A stretch of DNA of 64,000 nt, taken from positions 2,720,935-2,784,934 of the forward strand of contig JALMQS010000075.1 of NCBI GenBank assembly GCA_024734495.1. The letters are read 5' to 3'. The position numbers and the translations under genes were made by a program. Under the pieces are notes generated by a model. The model saw only the letters and a list, made by a program, of their open reading frames with translations. It was not told where the DNA came from and did no database searches. Positions within the stretch are counted from its first letter, which is position 1; each line of letters opens with the position of its first letter. Shown piece after piece: positions 33,712 to 44,514 of the stretch. This stretch comes from Forficula auricularia. Taxonomy: Eukaryota; Arthropoda; Insecta; Dermaptera; Forficulidae.

Positions 33712-34640
33712 AAATAAGTAGGTTATAATGAAAGGCAGTCCATAAATTATTTAAATTTTATTCAAATTCCGACGTTTCGGAGACTTTTTCTCTCCTTCTT
33801 CAGGGTATTGAATAGTTATAGATGGGTGAGTGTAGCGGCCCGCGTTGCTTTGGCTACGAGCTTTTAGACACGGCCGCTAGATGACTCAGTCAGATCGTTG
33901 CGACTAGCAATCAACAACTTCACATAATGTTTACATATTAATATATTTAATTATTTATTATATGTTCATACTCAATCTGTAGAAACATTATTCATATATA
34001 ATATTCACAAACAAAAAATTACGATTTAATAAAGATGTTTTAATTGTGACCGAATTGCTCTACGCACTTTGCATGGCTGATAACATTTCAGCCAGGTATT
34101 AAGTAAGGCAATTCGATCTCGATTGAATTAGCATTTTCACCACAAATGAGGCCTGCTCATTTCTTAGCTTTCCCCTTCCAACCACCTTCATTCCGTCGTG
34201 GCTATATGCTAGTACCCAGGCAAAGTTTAATCCTAAGTCTGGCGAGGGCACGAACATCGCCCTGTCCAAATCATTGTTAGATCCCCACCAACTAGGCGGG
34301 CAGCGCGGACACGCACCACATCCCACCCCCTAACAGTGAGTATAACTCGGTTCCCATTTGTCTCTCTTTTCAGTGATAGCAGCAATATTACAATACTTTT
34401 CAACATATTATATCATAAGTGTAGAGATAACGAAGTATACTTATGATATAATATGTTGAAAAGTATTGTAATATTGCTGCTATCACTGAAAAGAGAGACA
34501 AATGGGAACCGAGTTATACTCACCCATCAATAACTATTCAATACACTGAAGAAGGAGAGAAAAAAGTCTCCTAAACGTCGGAATTTGAATAAAATTTAAA
34601 TAATTTATGGACTGCCTTTCATTATAACCTACTTATTTAA
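33712..34640. repeat. Foldback with hammerhead-like core, one arm interrupted by a 500-bp insertion
   Basis: Outer arms around 33712-33833 and 34505-34640 are reverse complements. The inner arms meet near 34430. The left arm is broken between about 33833 and 34334 by a unique GC-richer segment beginning GCGGCCCGCG, with GTGAGT on both sides. Confidence 0.75.
33765..33809 (-). ncRNA. Hammerhead-ribozyme-like motif
   Basis: On the - strand: CTGAAGA (33797-33803), one extra A, stem II GGAGA/TCTCC, then GAAACGTC (33771-33778) giving a GTC cleavage triplet. Flanks AATACC and GGAATT can pair as stem I with one mismatch. The partner arm at 34546-34586 (+ strand) has CTGAAGA but TAAACGTC instead of GAAACGTC, so it is probably decayed. 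Confidence 0.5.
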
Positions 34641-34849
34641 AATAGTTTAAACATAAACAAACAAATCAAGAAATTAATGAAATTATTAACAATTTCTTAA
34701 CAGGGAAAATAAGAATAAATAATAAATTTAAAAATTCATAATAAATTTAATTAAATTTAAATTAGATTGCAATCTTCTAACTTTAAGAGAATAAAAATAT
34801 GAAGGAGATATTTGAGTAAAGATATTAGATAAATACAAAAATTGGCACG

Positions 34850-35230
34850 TTCTAATGTGGCCGCATCTACTTGACTTTACCATACACCCTTTGGCTCCAC
34901 TCTTAAATTTTATATTTAATAAAATAAATTATTTATAATCATGTAGATGGATTAGTTTTTGGTTTTAGAATACTGGGGTCCCACTGATTATGTATACAAA
35001 TTTTGGTTCAAGGGCATAGGTTTTCATTCCCCCCCCCTCCCACCAATTTTGGTCGGTTAGTTTTTGCATTTTTAGACTTCTTGGGGTCAACTGATTATGT
35101 ATACAAAATTTGGTTGGGTTTGCTCAAACGGCCTAGATTTTTATTTTTAACCCTCCCCCCCTCCACCCACCCCTTAATTTTGGGTCGATATGCACCAAAA
35201 TCTAATCAGCTCTTAACTAATAAAAACTAA
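34850..35230. repeat. Degenerate repeat shared with 10150-10400 and 42960-43560
   Basis: Contains CCACTGATTATGTATACAAA, TTTGGTTGAGTTTGCTCAAA and runs of C. The same blocks occur at 10150-10400 and as tandem copies at 43039-43520. It precedes the R2-like coding fragment here, but the order differs elsewhere. Confidence 0.7.
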
Positions 35231-35248
35231 GAACTAATAAAAAAGGGA

Positions 35249-35640
35249 ATGCGGGTCGAGCTCGAATATTTATATCAGAGCTCGGCCGGGAGCAGGAAGC
35301 CAGACATCGTGGCGAAGGACGGGTCGGGAACGGTGTGGGTTCTGGATGTGCAGATAGTGTCTGCGCTCCTCGGACTGGGGATTGCCCACAGAAACAAAAT
35401 CAATTATTATAAGGGCAACTCCAGTCTGGTGAGCAACATTGCGGCAAGGTTTGTGGTGGGCTCGGGTTCTGTGAGAGTTGAAGCCATCACACTCTCGTGG
35501 AAGGGAGTGTGGTGGCATAAAGCGGTGCCCTCCTTATCACCCTGGGAATTTCCCAGAGAACTTTATGCGATATGACCTTCAGGGCGATGAGGGGTTCGTT
35601 TATGAATTTTTACAGCTTCAACAGGAGAACTTATAAGGAA
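35249..35640 (+). pseudogene. R2-like retrotransposon C-terminal endonuclease fragment
   Basis: The 108-residue frame to 35575 has RKPDIVAKDGSGTVWVLDVQ, then KINYYKGNSSLVSNIAARFV and WKGVWWHKAVPSL. This matches the PD...D...K layout of the restriction-like endonuclease at the end of R2-type non-LTR elements. A second frame after 35570 reads TFRAMRGSFMNFYSFNRRTY, the usual tail of such proteins, so a frameshift lies near the end. The reverse transcriptase part is absent. Confidence 0.6.
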
Positions 35641-36740
35641 ATCGCCATGCGCTAGAAATTGTATATAAAAAGAAATAAACTGCAACGGATCGTTGCTAAA
35701 CTTTATCCAAATTCATTTGAAATATTAATATGTTCTAGAGTAAAGTACTTTAAAATATAATTTTACTAAAAACTTTATTTAACCTTTTTTGTGGTCCCCA
35801 AGGTACTTAATTAGGATATTAAATTTCATCAAAATTGGTTAAGTCATTTTCAAGATATTTAGCAATAACTAAAAAAGTACTTAAATAAAGTACTAATGTT
35901 TGTGGACCGATATGTACCAAAAACTAATCAGCGCTTCATTTTGTTAAAATACTGGTAGGTTTTCAATTTCAATTCAATCGGTGCAACGGTGTGGAAAAAT
36001 TCGTGGACGAAAAAAACGATAACACACATACATACATCCATCCCGCACTTCCAAAAAAATGGCACTTTTTGGCCTCTCGACGAGATCCCAGGTAATTTTT
36101 GGCAAAACCGTCACGTGCTAAAATTCAATCTAATTGAATACTTCAATTTGTGACCTTAATTGAGTCCATGGGTTCCGTAGTCTTTACCTGAGGACCCTTT
36201 GAAGTGGCGCTTGCCGCGAGAGCGATTACAATACTTTCCCCATGCTTCGCATTGGATAAAGTAAAAAAATAATTTTTTTTTGTAAATATATTATGTAAAT
36301 GTTCCTATAATTATGTAAATACTCCTGTAATTAAATTCACCCGACTATGTAAATATTTCTTGTTAGTGGAGGCCCCCAACTGCCTGACCCAATAAACCAA
36401 AAATCAATGGACCAAAACTACGTGTGAAATTTGGTTTCGATATTAACACATTTGGTAATGCACATACTAACAGACAAATATAATCACCATCTGTGAATGG
36501 TTTCATTTCTTCCAAATAATATGGGAAATTCTTAAGCTGCCATTAACAATCGCGTTTGATTGTGGTGAAATATATTTTTAGAGAGAAGTTAAGCGGCTAC
36601 TTTTAAGTATTTCTAGTTTCGATTTTCTTTCAGCAGTAGTAAGTTGTTCCATTTCGTTATGAGTTTGATCAAATGCCTTTCTTTTCATGTCGTATAATTT
36701 GATAGTTGATATACAAATAAGACAAATCAGACATTCCACT
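35641..36740. other. Repeat-derived intergenic sequence
   Basis: Follows the R2-like fragment and may be its 3' untranslated region in part. Includes ACATACATACATCCATCCCG near 36023 and no supported gene. Confidence 0.4.
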
Positions 36741-36746
36741 TTCTAT

Positions 36747-36866
36747 AATAATAAAACTTGAGTAAGATACGAGGTAGGTTTTTTGTGAAACCTACCTCGT
36801 ATCTTACTCAAGTTTTATTATTATATTAAAATGTTTCACCTAGAACCAACACCGAACTCCTTAAAA
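36747..36866. mobile_element. Small perfect hairpin with AATGTTTCACC tail
   Basis: 36747-36781 and 36788-36822 are reverse complements (AAACTTGAGTAAGATACGAG). They are followed by AAAATGTTTCACCTAGAACC, the same tail as at 12790-12832 and 49557-49600. Probably a short member of the hammerhead/foldback family. Confidence 0.7.
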
Positions 36867-37049
36867 GTTATTCCACTTTCTCTTTAACTGGTACAACGAA
36901 ATGCAACTCTCCCCATTCTCTTTCTTTTCATCTTCGAATTTTCTTTTTTTCTTTCATGACATTCTGATAATATGGAATATAGGTAATTATTAAGGGTAAA
37001 GGGTGTGTAGTTTCACAGTGAATGAAATAAAACTCAAGGAGGTTTATAC

Positions 37050-37096
37050 AAACTCAATATGTTTCGGATTATTATATAGTCCATCATCAGGAGTTT
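37050..37096 (-). ncRNA. Hammerhead-ribozyme-like motif
   Basis: On the - strand: stem I AAACTC (37091-37096) pairs perfectly with GAGTTT (37050-37055). CTGATGA at 37084-37090, one extra T, stem II GGA/TCC, then GAAAC (37061-37065) and a short AT segment ending in TT before stem I. Layout agrees with a hammerhead with minimal stem III. The motif stands alone, without an inverted partner. Confidence 0.5.
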
Positions 37097-37199
37097 ACAG
37101 GTTAAAGCAGTTTTTTAAAGCAGTTTTTTTTTTCCTTTCAATCCAAAATTCTAAACAACAAACATTCAATGAACCAAAGCTCAGATATAGGAATTGTGT

Positions 37200-38190
37200 T
37201 TTTTAACCGACTTCAATAAAGGAATAAGTTCTCTATTTTACTGAATTTTTTTTGTCTATGTTACCTCATATCTTCGCCAATTGAGAACCGATTTTGATTA
37301 TTTTTTTGCATTGGGTTCAGTCTAGTTTGTGATTGGTCCCGTTTTTTTCATTAGTATTGGATTTTTTTTTAGTTGTTTGTTCAGGCATAACTTCTTTGTT
37401 TATGAATCGATTTTAATGATTATTTTGTTATTGGAAAGAGGGTACTTTAGGGGTAGTCCCATATTAATTTGGTCAAGTTCTGAAGATATGATCAATGACG
37501 AATTAACGTAAATCTCCAATTCTTATGACCAAATAATCGAAATTATAATAAATAAAATCTTTTATAAAAAAATCTTAAAACATTCATTTAAAACCTGCAA
37601 ACGTTTCGAGAGAATTTCTATATTTATGAATTGAATTTTATTATCATTTTCTGATTCATTCGCCCGACGCTTTCTATTACGAGATGCATGCAAGGTATTA
37701 TATTAAGTCATTATTAATAACATCACTAAAAAGAGAAAAATGAAAATAATTTTTATAAAAAATAAAAAATAAAACCGACTTCAAAAAAATTAAATGCAAC
37801 AAATAAAATAATAATAACTTAAAAATCAAATAAAATCCACTAAAAGGTATAAAATAATTATCTAATTTAGTTACAACTAAACGACGAAATTATTAACATG
37901 AAATTACTTTTTGAAGTCGGTGCCAAACATATACATTTTATGAATCGCACTTGACGGATCTTACTTAGGGCTGGTTGTATGTCACAAAGTAAATGCTTTT
38001 TACCACTAACAAACGGTAGATGGTAAATGGAGTCACTGGGATGGCCAATCAGATGACAGGCACTGAAAGTCTTTACTTTGCGACAAACAAACCGGCCCTT
38101 AGTACGCTCTCTTATATAGTTTGTTTGGCACCGACTTCAAAAAGGAATTTCATGTTAATATTTTGTCGTTTAGTTTTAACTAAATAAGAT
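37200..38190. repeat. Dispersed repeat of the 29556-30230 family, second copy
   Basis: Shares AACCGACTTCAATAAAGG, TATGTTACCTCATATCTTCG and ACTAAACGACGAAAT blocks with 29556-30230 and with 41267-41660. The inverted arm (38110-38190) is separated from the left arm by a unique 130-bp stretch. Confidence 0.7.
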
Positions 38191-38289
38191 GTTAAAGGGG
38201 GCAAAAGATCTAGATGGTTCCTTCGTTGAGCCCTTTTCCCAGGTACCACAAGAATATTCTATGTATATTCTTTCAATATCTTTTCCGAA

Positions 38290-38535
38290 CATTCGTATAT
38301 TCCGTAGAAGTCCTATAAATCTACGTAGATATTCTAAGAATATACTTAGAAAGCCCATAATGCCACCTAAAAATCTTCTACAGATATTCTGGGAATCTCC
38401 CGAGGAATGTCCTAAGAATCTTCTACCCACGCCCCGGGAATATCCCGAGGAATGTTCTAACAATCATCTACAGATATCCTGTGAATATTCCGAAGAATGT
38501 TCTAACAATCTTCTACAGATATCCTTGGGATGTAT
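38290..38535. repeat. Degenerate 45-bp tandem repeat
   Basis: CTAACAATCATCTACAGATA-type units of 45 bp follow one another, about four to five copies with decay. Because 45 is a multiple of three, an open frame persists, but the translated product has no sign of being a real protein. Confidence 0.65.
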
Positions 38536-38540
38536 ATAAC

Positions 38541-38783
38541 CCCCTCCAAGCTTTCTCTTCCCCACCCTCAGTATTTATTTTATGCACTTCTGAAGAGTTA
38601 GCAGAGGTAAAATTTTAGTAAAATCACACATGTTTTATTATAATTATTTATTCGTGTTCAATAAATAATTACAAATAATTTATGTATGTGTGATTTTATT
38701 AAAATTTTACCTCTGCTAATTCTTTAGAAGTGCATAAAATAAATACTGAGGGTGGGAAGAAAGCTGGGAGGGGGGAGCCATTG
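38541..38783. repeat. Foldback
   Basis: Arms of about 90 bp (38541-38632 and 38688-38783) are reverse complements. They share the AAAATCACACAT motif with 24199-24764. A CTGAAGAAGGAGAG...CTTCCGAAA core lies just right, at 38802-38824. Confidence 0.7.
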
Positions 38784-39451
38784 GCTATATTTAACACTGA
38801 AGAAGGAGAGAAGATCTTCCGAAATGACAGTTTTTTAGAGAAAGAAAATAACGTTTAAATAAATAAATTTGCTAATAATTATTATCTAATAAATATCCTT
38901 AAAAATAAATAGAACAATTAAAAAGAAAAATTAATTTATATTAGAGGGTTTTCTTTGAATACGGACTGGTAGATTTTTAGATGAGGATTTTAATGGAAGG
39001 CAGTCGGAAGAATAAATGAAAAGATAATTTTTCCAATAAAAGCCTATTTATTGGAACGTTTACTTTTAAAAGCTTTTCAACCGATGTGTCGGAAGATCTC
39101 CCTTCCTGCTTCAGGGCTCAAAGGGTCAATGAAAAATAAATAAATAATACTTTTCCCTCTCGTCTCTTTTTTTAGTTCTCAAAACCAACGAGCAATTTCT
39201 AAAAATAATTATGAAAATTCAGTAATTATGAGCTACTTAAAATTGAATTCAGTTAAACATTTATTTTCAATTACGAGAATATGTGAATTTTTTTAATTAC
39301 TTTAAAAGTATTTATTTTATAGTTTTTAATTTAGTTTTTTTTGAAGGTGAAAGCAAAGCTGTGGGTCTCCTTTTTTAAGCGCCAATTTCGTTGGGTTCCC
39401 CCACTCTGCTCACCTCTCCCACCCCTATTTTAGTTATTCGAGCGCTCCTAG

Positions 39452-40640
39452 GGACAGCACCAAATACTGTATATACCAATACAGGACAGTCTGTCAAAAT
39501 ACAATAGAAAAGCAAACCGTTTTTGGTCTCATGAATTTGAGCGCCACCATGCGAGCAAAATGGAAATCTTGAAGTCAAATCCGACTTTCGGCTACCGACA
39601 AAATTAAAAAAAAAAACTTAAGCGTCATGGAAAAAATATATATTATGTCCGTTTACTGTTATATATGATTTAACAAGATCGATTTTAAATAATTTACGCA
39701 TTTTAATATTATGCGCTTTATGTAGTTTACTTTTTTCTCGCTAGAGTGTGCTTAATCCATTTTAATCCATTGCAGTACACATGCAAAGATTCCGGGTTCG
39801 AGCCCCGGCTGATCCTTTTGTCTGTAATAAAAATAATCTTTTCTTCGTTCCCTAAATTTGAATTTGTTATTAATTGTCTTTACACGGCCTCGTTGTGGTT
39901 GCGCCCCGGCTGAAGAGAAAATTATTTTCGATCTTTGGGGTCTGCAATCGATTGGGAGGCGCTGGAATAATATTAATAATATTTATTATATTATTATAAT
40001 ATTAATAACTACATTAATATTGATCTACTGCACTTTTAATTAAAAACCGATTAGACGGAATCAAATTATATTTTAAAATCCCCGGGTCAATATTTGTTGA
40101 GTGCTGTCAAATACTGTATAAACCAATACAGGACAGTCTGTCAAAATACAATAGAAAAGCAAACCGTTTTTGGTCTCATGAATTTGAGCGCCACCATGCG
40201 AGCAAAATGGAAATCTTGCAGTCAAATCCGACTTTCGGCTACCGACAAAATTAAAAAAAAAACTTGAGCGTCATGGAAAAAATATATATTATGTCCGTTT
40301 AATGTTATATATGATTTAATAAGATCGATTTTAAATAATTTACGCATTTTAATATTATGCGCTTTATGTAGTTTACTTTTTCTCGCTAGAGTGTGCTGTT
40401 CTCAGGGTACCATATTTTTGACAGGCTGTCCTGTATTGTTATATACAGTATTTGACAGTACCAAATACTGTATATAACAATACAGGACAGCCTGTCAAAA
40501 ATATGGTACCTGAGAACAGCACACTCTAGCGAGAAAAAAGTAAACTACATAAAGCGCATAATATTAAAATGCGTAAATTATTTAAAATCGATCTTATTAA
40601 ATCACATATAACATTAAACGGACATAATATATATTTTTCT
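39452..40640. repeat. Two direct copies of about 300 bp and a 180-bp-arm palindrome
   Basis: 39452-39750 and 40098-40396 are near-identical direct repeats containing AATACTGTATATACCAATAC. 40275-40454 is inverted at 40462-40640, centred near 40458. The space between the direct copies holds GGTTCGAGCCCCGGC (about 39787), similar to a tRNA B box. Confidence 0.75.
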
Positions 40641-41266
40641 ATTAAGCATCATTTGCAGCTTAATTGGGGTATCCGCCAGAAGGTTCAAATCATCTGCAAA
40701 AAGCAAAGACGAAATTGAGGTTTTAGCATCAATGCTTGCTCCCTCCAATCCGGCCTCAGATAAAAACCTGTCAAAATCTGAAACGAACAGTGAAAACAAT
40801 AGCTGGCTAAGGCTGTCTCCCTGCAAAACACCTTTATTTATCTTAAAGCTATTAGATATCTTGCCGTTCATTTCTAAAGTTAAATAAGCGTTATCATAGA
40901 TTTGTCCTATCATATTAATTATTTTTGAGCTTAAACCTAAATGGTACAATTTGTTTATAGTAGTTTGTGATCAACAGTATCGGAGGCTTTTTTAAAATCT
41001 ACGAAAGCACAATACACTTTCCTTTTATTTAATCTCAAACCAATCCCTACAGTCGCAGACAAAATATAGCGATTATCAATACAACCTCGGTTCCTACGGA
41101 ACCCTGATTGGCATTCAAGTATTATATTATTATTTTCTGACCAAGTTAGTATTCTTTCGCTCAACATTCTTGTAAATATCTTGGTAATAGTATTTATTAG
41201 AGAAATTCCTCTATAGTTTTCAGGGTTTTCTCGCTGGCCCTTTTTAAAGAGCAAAAACATTTCCAA
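40614..41266 (-). pseudogene. Non-LTR retrotransposon reverse transcriptase fragment
   Basis: On the - strand: NPENYRGISLINTITKIFTR, CQSGFRRNRGCIDNRYILSA, VYCAFVDFKKASDTVDHKLL, then after a frameshift near 40950 YHLGLSSKIINMIGQIYDNA, NKGVLQGDSLSQLLFSLFVS and SISSLLFADDLNLLAD with the catalytic FADD. Blocks 1-5 of a LINE reverse transcriptase are present; both ends are lost. A Q replaces the usual P after DSLS. Confidence 0.8.
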
Positions 41267-41659
41267 TTCTTATGACCAAATAATCGAAATTATAATAAAT
41301 AAAATCTTTTATAAAAAAAAAAATCTTAAAACATTTATTTAAAACCCGCAAACGTTTCGAGAGAATTTCCATATTTATGAATTGAATTTTATTATCATTC
41401 TCTGATTCATTCGCCCGACGCGAGATATCTCTTACGAGATAAGTCACTATTAATAACATCACTAAAAAGGGAAAAATAAAAATAATTTTTATAAAAAAAA
41501 TAAAACCGGCTTCAAAAAAATTAAATGCAACAAATAAAATAATAACTTAAAAATCAAATAAAATACACTAAAAGGAATAAAATAATTATTTTCTTATTTA
41601 ATTAAAACTAAACGACGAAATATTAACATGAAATTACTTTTTGAAGTCGGTGCCTCGAC

Positions 41660-42960
41660 AATCTTAATTGATCTTTTCTTAATTAAAGTAATTATTGACA
41701 GATGAAAATCCCAATAAAAAAGTTTGTTTACATTTTTTTCAATTATGTTTTATTTTTAATTGGTTTTTAATTTTAAAACCCACTAATAGGTTATAGTAAA
41801 TATTAATAAATTATATTAAAATTAGGAATTTTTTGTTTGATGAAGGAAAAACCAATCGACTTGATTGGGGAATAATGGAATTGAAATAATTATCGGAAAA
41901 GAGGTTTTTTTATCTAATTAGATTTTTCCTCTTATTAAAAACAAGGACTAAAGATGAATAAGGACACTCGATGGTGGAGAAGTAATCTCCGGAATCGAAG
42001 CAAAAATACAATGTATACATTAATTAATGTAAAATAATTGGTTTAATAAAATTTGTAAAAAAAAATTTTGTTTGTTTTTAATTAACAGGTGTCTAAATCA
42101 TAACAAAACAGGTGTGCTTACAAATAAAGTGGTTCAAGTGGCTTCTTTTTATATAACTTGGAAACATATTTAATTTAATTTTATGTTTTTATTTCAGATC
42201 CTATACGACTATTTTTTTTTATTATTTTTTTCCTATTTATTTTTTTATAATGTTTATCAATATGAACGAATGTGGGCAAATTGGTGTGCGAGTAAACAAA
42301 TATACACATAATATATATGTGGACCATTAGAAAGCTAGAAATGCAAAAACTGGGTGCGGGGTGGGGTGTATGTGGGAGGTGCAGGGGGTGGGGGATCCGG
42401 GGTGGGGGCGCGGTTGGGGTGAGGTGTGGCGGAGTGGGGTGTATTGGTGGGGGCGAGGTGTGTGCTTTCGGGAGGGGGGGTCAGGGGTTACCGTGCATCG
42501 CTCGGTGGCTCCAGGTACTTAATACTAAGAGACAATAATACCGGATGGGGTATGCATTTTAAGTAAGGTTGGGTAGATAGGGGTAGGTTATAAGGATATT
42601 TTTACAATGGTGGAATTTTATTTTATTCAAAACCTAACCCTGCCCAAACAGTAAACAGTCTAAAAACCCCCCAGTGGGACAAGGTGAGGCATTTCAGGAG
42701 GCGGATTACGCGGTAGTAGCCCCAGTTGGCCCAATTTTATTCCCACAAGTGTTTTATTCTTGTAAGATTACTTCAAATTGTGAGACACTGAAAAAGGAAG
42801 ACGGATCGGGGGATGTGGTCACAAGAATCTACGGAGGGTTGATTCGATTATTATTAGAGGCCAAATGGGTTATAAGAAGGCAAATCAAAGCTAACTCCCC
42901 ATCTTACCCCATAGATGAAGTTTTCGATTTATGTAACTAAATAAGCTGAAGTGTTCTGAT
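41660..42960. other. Intergenic, G-rich patch and no supported gene
   Basis: AT-rich at first, then a G-rich stretch at 42340-42500 with GGTTACCGTGCATCGCTCGG, the inverted counterpart of the hairpin repeat at about 24242. A frame at 42674-42940 has no recognisable features and I do not support it as a gene. Confidence 0.5.
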
Positions 42961-43038
42961 GTGGCCATCCACTTGACTTTACCATACAACCTGGCCCCTC
43001 ACTTATATTTAATAAAATTATTTATAGTGATGTAGGGT

Positions 43039-43520
43039 AGGGGGGTTAGTTTTTGATTTTTAGACTTCTGGGGGTCCACTGATTATGTATACAAAATTTG
43101 GTTGAGTTTGCTCAAACGGCCTAATGGCCTAGATACTAATTTTTTGACCCAGCACCCCCCCATTTTAGGCGGTTAGTTTTTGCATTTTTAGACTTCTGTG
43201 GTCCCACTGATTATGTATACAAAATTTGGTTGAGTTTGCTCAAACGGCCTAATGGCCTAGATACTAATTTTTTGACCCAGCACCCCCCCCCCATTTTAGG
43301 CGGTTAGTTTTTGCATTTTTAGACTTCTGTGGTCCCACTGATTATGTATACAAAATTTGGTTGAGTTTGCTCAAACGGCCTAATGGCCTAGATACTAATT
43401 TTTTGACCATGCACCCCCCCATTTTAGGCGGTTAGTTTTTGCATTTTTAGACTTCTGTGGTCCCACTGATTATGTATACAAAATTTGGTTGAGTTTGCTC
43501 AAACGGCCTAGATTTTTAAT
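43039..43520. repeat. Tandem repeat, unit about 128-131 bp
   Basis: GGTTAGTTTTTGCATTTTTA recurs at 43171, 43302 and 43430 with GGCCTAATGGCCTAGATACT between. About 3.7 units. The unit is a variant of the dispersed repeat at 10150-10400 and 34850-35230. Confidence 0.85.
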
Positions 43521-44325
43521 TTTTAACCCCCTTAATTTTGGTTTGATATGCACCAAAATCCAATCAGCTCTTAATCTCAATGGACCAAAAGTACGTGTGA
43601 AATTTGGTTTCGATATTCACACTAATTTTTGAGCTACCTCGTCCACAAAATTTGGTAACGCACAGACTAACAGACATTTTGACAAAAAATTATTATCTCG
43701 AAAAATATAATTTTTTCGATGTTCACTTATAAGGGCTTTTTTGTAGAGCGAAATGCCATGGTTTTGCTCAATTTTTTTAATCAAAATAGTTTCAGCCGTT
43801 TTTGAGATATTTCAAAAAATAGAAGGTAAAAAAACACTTTTTTCATGCACGATTACAATACTTGACCATACCTTTTACTTTTATTACGTTTAATTTTTAA
43901 AATATAAGGTTGATTTAAATTTTATAAATACTCTAAAATATTGTTCTAATAAAGACATAATTTTCAGATTTTAAGTGTGTATTTTTTTTTTTTATTCACT
44001 ACAGCTGTTTTTGTGTAATTTTATGTACCCTAATTATTATTAAGAAAGATATTATATGAAATTACTTGAGGTTTTAAGTCAGTATCACATAAACTATTAT
44101 GTTAACTTCTTTAATTCACATATAAAAATGAAATGTCTAATTATTATAATTATTTTTGGGTCATTTTTTATTATCAATCGAATATAAAAAAAAAAAAAAT
44201 TATTTGCTACTCAAATTATGCTATAAACTAAAAATTTAATTTACTCCCTTATTACATACTATTACTCCTTATTACTACATATTATTATTATTATTATTTT
44301 TAATATTAATTTTTCTAAATCAAAG

Positions 44326-44514
44326 TTAGATATACAGGATTAGGCGTGATTTTACTATACATTTGCCCCTCTTATATTTACGGTATAAAGAATCAGTATC
44401 TCTTGCATATAATACAATGTATCGCCCATTTAATGATTGTATTTCTCGAGTGTGTGGACCTGTGTATGAATGGCCATCCAGTAATTTTTCACGAATTTTT
44501 TCGAATTGTTTGAT
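44326..44514 (-). CDS. CA-related exon D: C-terminus
   Basis: Acceptor ATTTTCCAG above 44514; 62 codons and TAA at 44326-44328. IKQFEKIREKLLDGHSYTGP, then HTREIQSLNGRYIVLYARDT, the family's conserved RPIQPLNGR tail, then a basic extension to ILYI. Confidence 0.85.
   Translation of the reverse strand: MKQFEKIREKLLDGHSYTGPHTREIQSLNGRYIVLYARDTDSLYRKYKRGKCIVKSRLILYI

Noticed and set aside
39785..39803. tRNA-like B box GGTTCGAGCCCCGGC
   Set aside because: No A box at the right distance and no cloverleaf can be drawn; at best a piece of a tRNA-derived SINE.
42674..42940. 88-codon frame
   Set aside because: No recognisable domain, no splice context, lies among repeats.
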